Below, one piece after another: positions 57,517 to 64,000 of a stretch of 64,000 nt of DNA. The notes under the pieces were generated by a model. That model ran no database searches, was not told where the DNA came from, and saw only the letters and a list, made by a program, of their open reading frames with translations. Position numbers and translations under genes: made by a program. Position 1 is the stretch's first letter, and the number at the start of each line of letters is the position of its first letter. The stretch comes from Henckelia pumila (Eukaryota; Streptophyta; Magnoliopsida; Lamiales; Gesneriaceae), in NCBI RefSeq assembly GCF_033568475.1, contig NC_133123.1, positions 159,665,753 to 159,729,752 on the forward strand, in the 5' to 3' direction.

Positions 57517-60096
57517 TGTAAGGCCCGAAAATATTAAATTATTAATTATGGAATTTGAGAATTATATTTCATATTAAGGGCTAATATTGATTTGAGAAGT
57601 TATGGAAATGATAGATTTAATTTTCGAGCCGAAAATATTTAATTTGAGAATTTACGGATTTTGCGAAATAAATTCTGAGAATTCTTAAATTAATAGAATA
57701 AATATTCGATTTGAATATTTATGGAATTTAAGATTAAATTCCATGTTTCGGGAATTAACGAAGATTAATTTTGAAGATGAAACCCGATCAGGGACTGATT
57801 TGCACATATCGGAGTTTGAAGGGCTGAAATGCAAAAGGCCGGGATTATTGATTTAATCCGAATTTATTTAATTTTAATCCGAGTATATTTAATTTGGGAA
57901 TATTTAGAGTTTTGATTTTAATTCTAATATTCTTAAATTATTTTGGATTGAAATTGAATTAAAATGAAGGTCGAGGACTGAATTGCAATTACTGAAGACT
58001 TGAGGGACTAAATTGAAATTAAGCTATACATATCTGATTTTTAATCGGATTATCAGCATGTACACGTGCATTTTTTTAAATAATTCAGAAGTGAAGAACA
58101 GAGGAAGCCGAACCCTCTTATTCCTTTTTCGGTTTGATTTTCAAATCGCCGTAACTTTTGATCCGCTCGTCCGATTTCAATTCCGAAAGATGTTCTGGAA
58201 TCCTTGCGATGAGGGCTTCGATTTGATGTAAGTATTTAATCCTTTTGGCATGTTTTGAAGAACAGAATTTGGCAGAAAACAGTACTTTGATATAGTTTCA
58301 TGTTCTTGATCGTATATGTGTTTTGTGTCGAGACCGGAACGATGAGTTATTGTTATATGAACTTCTGAGTATTTCAGCATGTTTTTGACTTGTTAACATG
58401 TGATTATAGCTGCTGATATGTGAAGTATGAATGATATGAAGTGATTAGAAGTTGATAAGAAGTTCATAATGAATTCGATACCGAGTCGGTTCCCGATTTT
58501 CAATCGCTACGCCGCCGGTTAATGTTTTGACTTCGTTTTGATAGCCTATAACTGAGTTGAGATAGTTGTTTAGATGTTATGAATGTTATGGCATTTGTAT
58601 TTCTCGATTTCAGTTGAGTTTCGAAGGCTAACGATTCAAGACTCCGAGTTATATCGAATAAGAAGAAGTTGAAGTTTGAAATGATGTTAATTGAATCTGT
58701 ATTGATGATTTTGATTCAATTTTGAAATGATTAAATAGAATGAGGTTTGATATACATGTTTTGATGATATGTTTCAGAGTTTAATAGGAGACTATTGACT
58801 CAAGAACCTCAACTTGAAACCGAAGAAGAAGTGATCAAGATGGAAGCGAATGTGAGTAAAGATGATTGATGTTTGAATGAGCAAATTTGCTATGAATTGT
58901 GGTACTTCCTATCCAGATGTGGAACATCGTCAACTCGAGAATGAAAGGTATAATGACGACATCGCGAGTCAGGGACTGTGAAACTCAAGAACGACTATTC
59001 TCGAGTTATCCCGAACAAACCACATACTTGTTTAAGTATTTGTTCTTGAGGTAGAACTTATGTTCTTGTCGATCCATCACAGGTAGTAGATCTTTATTGG
59101 TTTGATATGATTGTATATTGAATTGATTCTATGCCAAGGTTGCGGTTAACCTTATTTTCTAGCCCGGAATGGCTATGATAGATGGATATCCATGTCAAGA
59201 TCGGATACGAATCTTGATGGCAACGAAGTGATAAAAATCAATTCTTGAGTTAGCGCGCTATATAAATTGAGTTTTGATTTGAAGTTGAGTCGATATATGC
59301 GTTATCTTTACTCTATTCTTGAGTTGATATTTTTAGAGCTGATATGAATTTATTTAACGCATTTATATGTTGATTTTACTGAGAATGATTTCTCACCGGA
59401 GTTTATCCGGCTGTTGCTTTGTTTTGTATGTGTGCATTGCAACAGGAGGGGCAGGAGCTTTGTTGAGACGACTTTGATAGCTCGGGAGAGAGATGTAGCA
59501 AGTGTGGACTCGGGTTTTAAGCAAAAGAATGGTAGTTAGATAGCATCAAACTTGATATGAACTTATAGACTTGAAGCTTACTTATGACTTTAGTGTAGCT
59601 TACGATTTAATGCCTTTTACGTTATTTGTTTGATGTAAAAATCGCATGATTAGATGCTCAAGTTGTTGTAAATGATTATATGCATGTTCTCAGATTTTAT
59701 AACATGCTTAGAATTGATTTGGATGAGAATTTATACCTTGTACTACAGTTTTGACAGCAATAGATCAGCAGCAGAATTTGAGCAAAAGATGGCTCGCTCG
59801 ATCGGGTAAAAGTTACCGATCGAGCGAGGCCTGTTTTTCATGGGCAGAGAATTCGATTTTATTGCTCGCTCGATCGGCTAACTTTGCCGGATCGAGCGAG
59901 GCCAATATATGTGCAGACCCGAGAATTTGATATTTTGCTCGCTCGATCGGCTGACTTTGCCCGATCGAGCGAGGCTCTGAGATTTAAAAAAAAAAAAAAA
60001 TTCAGCTCTTGATTTATTATTCTTTAATTATTTGATTAATTGTTTAATTAATCATTAGCTACCCTAAGACGAGATTAGCAACCCGAGGTCCCCACA
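57517..60096. mobile_element. Solo LTR, 2.58 kb, of another gypsy family
   Basis: Starts TGTAAGGCCCGAAAATATTA and ends GGTCCCCACA. A perfect 5-bp duplication, ACTTT, flanks it (57512-57516 and 60097-60101). It has no ORF and no internal region, so it most likely arose by recombination between the two LTRs of a full element. Near its right end lie three hairpin-forming repeats (59792-59975). By the TGTAAGGCCCG start it reads in the plus direction. Confidence 0.88.
59792..59975. repeat. Three hairpin units with a 72-73 bp period in the solo LTR
   Basis: CTCGCTCGATCGG ... CCGATCGAGCGAG inverted repeats begin at 59792, 59864 and 59937. Stems are 12-14 bp and loops 7-10 bp. The second unit has an unpaired G in the stem. 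The sequences between units are only loosely similar. Confidence 0.85.
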
Positions 60097-60844
60097 ACTT
60101 TAATGATAGTAGTATCATTTGGCAGTGTAGAGCAGACTATAGGCGTGGACCTAGAGTTCGTAGAGCTTGCACTGATTTGAGGTACGGAAGTACTGTTCGA
60201 GATATCCTGACTAATTATGCATGTATTATGTGACTGCATGATTTATATGTCATTGATTATGCTGCATTCATTTGCATACTGAGCTATCTCCTTCGAGATG
60301 TCTGTTAGTAGGGTTTTTCCCTATCCTGTTAGTGGTTGGACTTCCATCGATTTGGGTCCGGCATATCCACTTGTATTATGGTATGGGAGCCACCTCCTGA
60401 AGCGACGGCACAACGTGCTACATACCAGGGCCCGGTCTGTCTCTGTTATCTGATCCTTGACCTTGAGTTTATAGGGAGTTCACTTTGCATGCATGTATAC
60501 TCATACTCTCGTACTGAGCGTTTTATGCTCACGTCTCGTACTCTGTGTTTCTGGACACCCTATTCCATGGGGCAGGTTTGCGATTGGACGAGGCGGGTGG
60601 TTCCAAGAGAGGCTAGGCAGTGGTTGGCCAGCTGGAGCTTCGTCTAGGTTTATTTCTGTTGTTTTGGGTTGATACAGCTTTCGATTTGGTTGTATAATCT
60701 ATTTTGGATATTTACAGATTCCTTGCCTTGAGATTTTAATTTTAGTAATGTTTCCGCAGTTTATTCTGATATCTGTTTATTAAGTTAATTGCATGTCTAA
60801 GTTCTGTTTAGTAGGTGATCCGGGTAAGGGTCATTACACATACA

Positions 60845-61008
60845 TCTCCTGATCTCCATGTTTTCAAATTTTTAACACACAACCTCTTGTCCATACGTGT
60901 TTTCAGGGGTGTTTTGTGCTCAAGATTTGAAAACACAAGGGATTAATAGTCAATAATATCATGATTTCACAAGGATAGTGTATGCAATTATCACATACTA
61001 TTTATACT
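60845..61008. other. AT-rich spacer
   Basis: No gene or repeat recognised; this continues the DNA that lay beside 44225 before the Tekay-like insertion. Confidence 0.4.
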
Positions 61009-61402
61009 ATAGGCTCCGTTTGGTTTGAGTAGTATGATAAATAATACATATATAAGTAATATAATGTAATAAAAAATAAATGAGAAATGATAGTTAATAT
61101 AGTATTTGATTTGATTGATAGATTATAATTTATTTGATTTGATTGATTAAATTTTATATAAAATTATAAATTACCATTTTGTCATTTTAATAATAAATAA
61201 AATATGAATAATATTATTTATAAGAAATGATATAATAATTTAAATTTAATGATTTGATTGATATAAGATAAATAATTAATGATTTTATTGATGCAAAGTA
61301 AATAATTAATAGATGGATAGATAATATGACGAGAAGAACGCGAGATTGGATAAGATAAATTATACATAAATTAAATAATATAGGCTACTGAACGGAGCCT
61401 AT
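61009..61402. mobile_element. MITE with perfect 12-bp terminal inverted repeats
   Basis: Ends are ATAGGCTCCGTT and AACGGAGCCTAT. The interior is almost pure A/T with repeated GATTTGATTGAT and AATAATTAATGATTT words. There is no ORF. A short TAT/ATA flank could be a 3-bp target duplication (Harbinger-like), but this is ambiguous. A diverged relative lies at 5404-5760 in the opposite direction. Confidence 0.75.
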
Positions 61403-61899
61403 ATAATACAACACAAGATGGACATAAAGTTACTAATTTTCGATAATGATATGATTTTTTTTATAACAAAACTACCCTTACAAAATTACAAAAACACTTC
61501 ATCTTAATTTAACAAAAATATCTCATAAAAACCTCTTTTTGTCAATTTTTTTTTTAAATTTATCTATAACTATCATATATAACAAAATATTCTTTCATCA
61601 TTATCTATATTTTTAAATATAAAATGATTACATCCTATTTAACATAAAAAATATTATAGAAAATTATTTTGAGAATTTCTATTTTGATATCATATTTAGG
61701 AATTTTACAAAAATATAATATTTTTGGATTTTTAGTCTTTAATCTCAAGCATCATTTATATGAAAATACTTTAAAAATATAAATACATCATGTTAATGTT
61801 AAACATCATTTATATGAAAATACTTTAAAAATATAAATACATTATGTTAATGTCATATGTAGTATCAGAATATTATATACACGCAATGTGTGTATCTTG
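61403..61899. other. AT-rich intergenic DNA with a 54-bp tandem duplication
   Basis: 61750-61853 holds two near-identical 54-bp units (CATCATTTATATGAAAATAC ... TTAATGT). No gene is seen. Confidence 0.7.
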
Positions 61900-62055
61900 A
61901 CTACTAGTGTGTATCAGAGTTTTGCTATGCTGTCCATCAACCGTGCCAACTTTTGTGCCCAACATGTACAATAGTTGAGTGATTTATACATGGTGGACAC
62001 AGAAGTTGACACGGTTGGTGGACAGCATAGCAAAACTCTGACCTACACTAGTAGT
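61900..62055. mobile_element. Foldback MITE (156-bp hairpin), relative of 41007-41161
   Basis: Arms begin ACTACTAGTGT and include CAGAGTTTTGCTATGCTGTC, with the inverse on the right. Arms are about 70 bp with a few mismatches. Its inner part (GTGCCCAACATGTACAATAG) matches the inner arm of the element at 41007. Confidence 0.82.
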
Positions 62056-62868
62056 ATATATAATGGCAAAAGAGCAAATACGAAGTTAATATGACAAACA
62101 TGTTACATATATCAGTATTGAAATAAGTACCCCATGACCCGGTAGAAAGAAAATGTGGGGTAAACACGGTTCAAATCCATTCGATGTCTTGAAAGAAAAA
62201 TTTATTTTGGAAGTGATCAGAGTATAATTAAAATTTGGGAGGTCGAAGTAATTTTTGAAAGACAAGGAGTCGTAATTGATTTGTCCTCAAACATCTACTT
62301 TGAACGCATATAATCTATGATCGTATTCAGAGACACATCCGACAGAAATATCATCCTCTCCCAAACTAGTTGGGAGAAGTTTGCACACACATCCTTATAG
62401 GAAAAATAAAAATAAATCGTTACATATCCCATGGTCTTGGAATGCATAAGTTTATACCCTATTGTTTCTTCTCGAGTTGTTTTCGTTTTTCACAAAACCA
62501 TAGATGAAAAAGAGCAACCAGCCGGTGCAACTGTCGGCATACGTAAAGCAAATAACCACATTTTCAATAATATAAAATATAAAACATAGATTTCTTTTAA
62601 ATATATGATAAACTTCATAAATCTTTTTTTTTTGAATCAAATAAACTTTATAAATTAATACTTCGATAATTCAAAAAAATTATCACTTCTTTTAAAAAAA
62701 AACCTTCATACAACTTTGTTGTGTGATTTTATTACGATACACTATGTGATTCTTATTGAAACCATTACAATATACCATGAGTTAATTGCAACAACGTGTG
62801 TATATTGAAAATATTTAACGCGCGGGTGGCCAACTATGGGCCGTCTAATACATAACGGTGGAACTTGG
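62056..62868. other. AT-rich intergenic DNA
   Basis: No gene or clear repeat recognised. Confidence 0.4.
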
Positions 62869-63003
62869 GGTATGATACCACGTTATAAATTAACTTGGAC
62901 CCAACTCACCTCAAAAACTAGCTCAATAGAAAAGGTTTGCCCTTGAATATATAAAGAGCTTCCAAGTTAGTTAGTCAATCGATGTGAGACACAAACTAAA
63001 ACA
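62869..63003 (-). mobile_element. TRIM LTR with primer site, same superfamily as the TRIM in APC8
   Basis: On the minus strand a 123-bp block (63003-62881) starts TGTTTTAGTTTGTGTCTCAC and is followed by TGGTATCATACC (62880-62869), an initiator-Met-type primer site. Its words CTAGCTCAA, AACTCACC and ACTTGGACC match the reverse complement of the LTR at 30688. A second LTR was not found, so the element is truncated. Confidence 0.7.
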
Positions 63004-64000
63004 CCAACACCCCGTGTCACATCTCTTGCTGGGCATCATATGGGGCCCTAAGATGTTAGTATGAACATCTTTGAGGTATTTTAAACATCGTATTTTTTGA
63101 AATTCGAAAAGGTATGTGAAAAAATGATTGATGTGATATTCTACAATATGTTCATGTAAATATCTTGCAATGGCCACGAAATACCCATCATATCATACAT
63201 CATATAAAATATTATGTAATACGGATACAAAAGTGATGGAGAACGGCGATCAGATCAATCAGAATTGATACCCGGTGCAGCGGAAGTTTAAAAATTTTAT
63301 ATGGAACGATTCCATAATGGGTATCAAAACTTTACGATTAAATTGTGCGTGTAAAAATTAAATAACAATTATAAATTTTTACCTCCAATCTCGAATCGAG
63401 ATTATGGACACCAACAGATTGCTCTGCTCTTGTTGTATATCCCTGGAACTGATGGACGAACTGTTCTTCAATCAGGTCCACGAACGGATAATTAATCCTT
63501 CTGATAGATTGCACTAGAAAATCTATCAGAAGTTTCTACAAAGAGAATTAACGAATTTGATCCGTTAAACCAGACTGTAATTCAAAATTCACAGACTGGA
63601 TTTTTCCGAGCAGAGGGGAGGGGGGCGGCCACTGTCAGAGAAAAATACTAGGTTTTTCGAAAATTTGTGACCTGTTGTGTGTAATTTCTGTACTGCAATA
63701 ACTTATTTATAATGTAAGCCGCTAACAGCTTAGGACCCATTAGTCATAAGTTCAAGCCCGACAAGCAAAACCCGCATGTTCAGAAATTAATATAAAATTC
63801 ATCATGACTCCGATTGATAAACCGATTTCACCAATGTGCACAGAAACCATTTCTGCACCTTTTAAAGTCAAGATAAATTTTTCTGAATCCGAATTCAGTG
63901 ATTTCCAAAAATGCTCATCCCTATGTCATTTTAGGAAATCTTACTCCTCTACTCTTAAATAAGAAGTCCAACTTCTTTGTTCATTAAATTTAACTCTTTA
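63004..64000. other. Right end of window; no gene recognised
   Basis: Non-coding on both strands as far as I can see. From about 63230 the composition changes and it contains GGTGCAGCGGAAG and an inverted pair TGATAGATT/AATCTATCA (63500-63530). This looks like the end of an LTR element running out of the window, but no terminal repeat pair is available to confirm it. Confidence 0.3.

Larger units (their letters stand above)
44232..60838 (+). mobile_element. Chromodomain Ty3/gypsy retrotransposon (Tekay/Del-like) with two nested insertions
   Basis: Bounded by LTRs starting TGTAGTAGCCCGTAAC and ending TCATTACA, with CATACA on both flanks (44226-44231 and 60839-60844). It carries an initiator-Met primer site, one gag-pol frame, a C-terminal chromodomain-like tail and a polypurine tract. 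A protein-less LTR element (49434-56226) interrupts integrase, and a solo LTR (57517-60096) interrupts the 3' LTR. Without these and their target duplications the element would be about 7.2 kb. Four in-frame stops break the polyprotein. Confidence 0.94.
56945..60838 (+). repeat. 3' LTR of the Tekay-like element, split by a solo LTR
   Basis: Parts 56945-57516 and 60097-60838 together correspond to the 1290-bp 5' LTR. The palindromes (GATCGGAAGCTCCGATC type) lie at about 57003-57255. The gap is filled by the insertion 57517-60096 with ACTTT duplicated on both sides. Confidence 0.93.

Noticed and set aside
1-64000. CRISPR array, rRNA or intact tRNA genes
   Set aside because: All repeats found are microsatellites, tandem duplications or transposon ends, with no regular spacer structure. 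No rRNA segment or full tRNA fold was recognised.

Overview
This is nuclear DNA of a flowering plant, almost certainly a eudicot. Genes are split by GT-AG introns and match plant-only gene architectures. Intergenic DNA is very AT-rich and full of LTR retrotransposons and MITEs. No bacterial, organellar or CRISPR features were seen. Exon joins were built by hand from reading frame, splice signals and remembered protein families, without alignments. Every complete gene model sums to a multiple of three.

Genes from left to right: (1) 42-5164 (+), a 14-exon PDX3-type gene fusing an NAD(P)HX-epimerase-like domain to pyridoxine/pyridoxamine phosphate oxidase (vitamin B6 salvage). (2) 8945-6296 (-), an 11-exon atypical E2F of the DEL/E2Fe type with two DNA-binding domains. 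(3) 28265-32893 (+), the anaphase-promoting-complex subunit APC8/CDC23, with a small TRIM retrotransposon in its second intron. (4) 33698-34042 (+), a NUP98 C-terminal fragment (pseudogene) beside a damaged copy of the 3' end of the next gene. (5) 34945-34400 (-), a plastid YggT/YlmG protein, probably CCB3. (6) 37161-35705 (-), a 90-residue B12D/MLRQ-like mitochondrial membrane protein.

Mobile DNA fills most of the rest. 10650-20508 is a Tat-lineage Ty3/gypsy element on the minus strand. It carries gag, protease, RT, two RNase H domains and integrase. On the opposite strand, between integrase and the 3' LTR, lies a separate spliced gene (11838-14025, 681 aa) with its own TATA box and poly(A) signal, followed by a 70-bp tandem array where the two transcription units converge. 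20733-26866 is a Ty1/copia element with a perfect TAAAC target duplication. 44232-60838 is a chromodomain Ty3/gypsy (Tekay/Del-like) element with two later insertions: a 6.8-kb LTR element with no recognisable proteins (49434-56226, minus strand) inside integrase, and a 2.6-kb solo LTR (57517-60096) inside the 3' LTR. The retroelement coding regions are broken mostly by in-frame stops that look like C-to-T/G-to-A decay.

The stretch 37200-44231 and the right end hold MITEs (two hAT-type with 8-bp duplications, two foldback hairpins of about 155 bp, one with 12-bp terminal repeats), TRIM remnants and microsatellites. The items most worth a second look are the spliced antisense gene in the Tat element, the protein-less element sharing priming signals with its host family, the palindrome arrays in the LTRs, and the NUP98/YlmG rearrangement.
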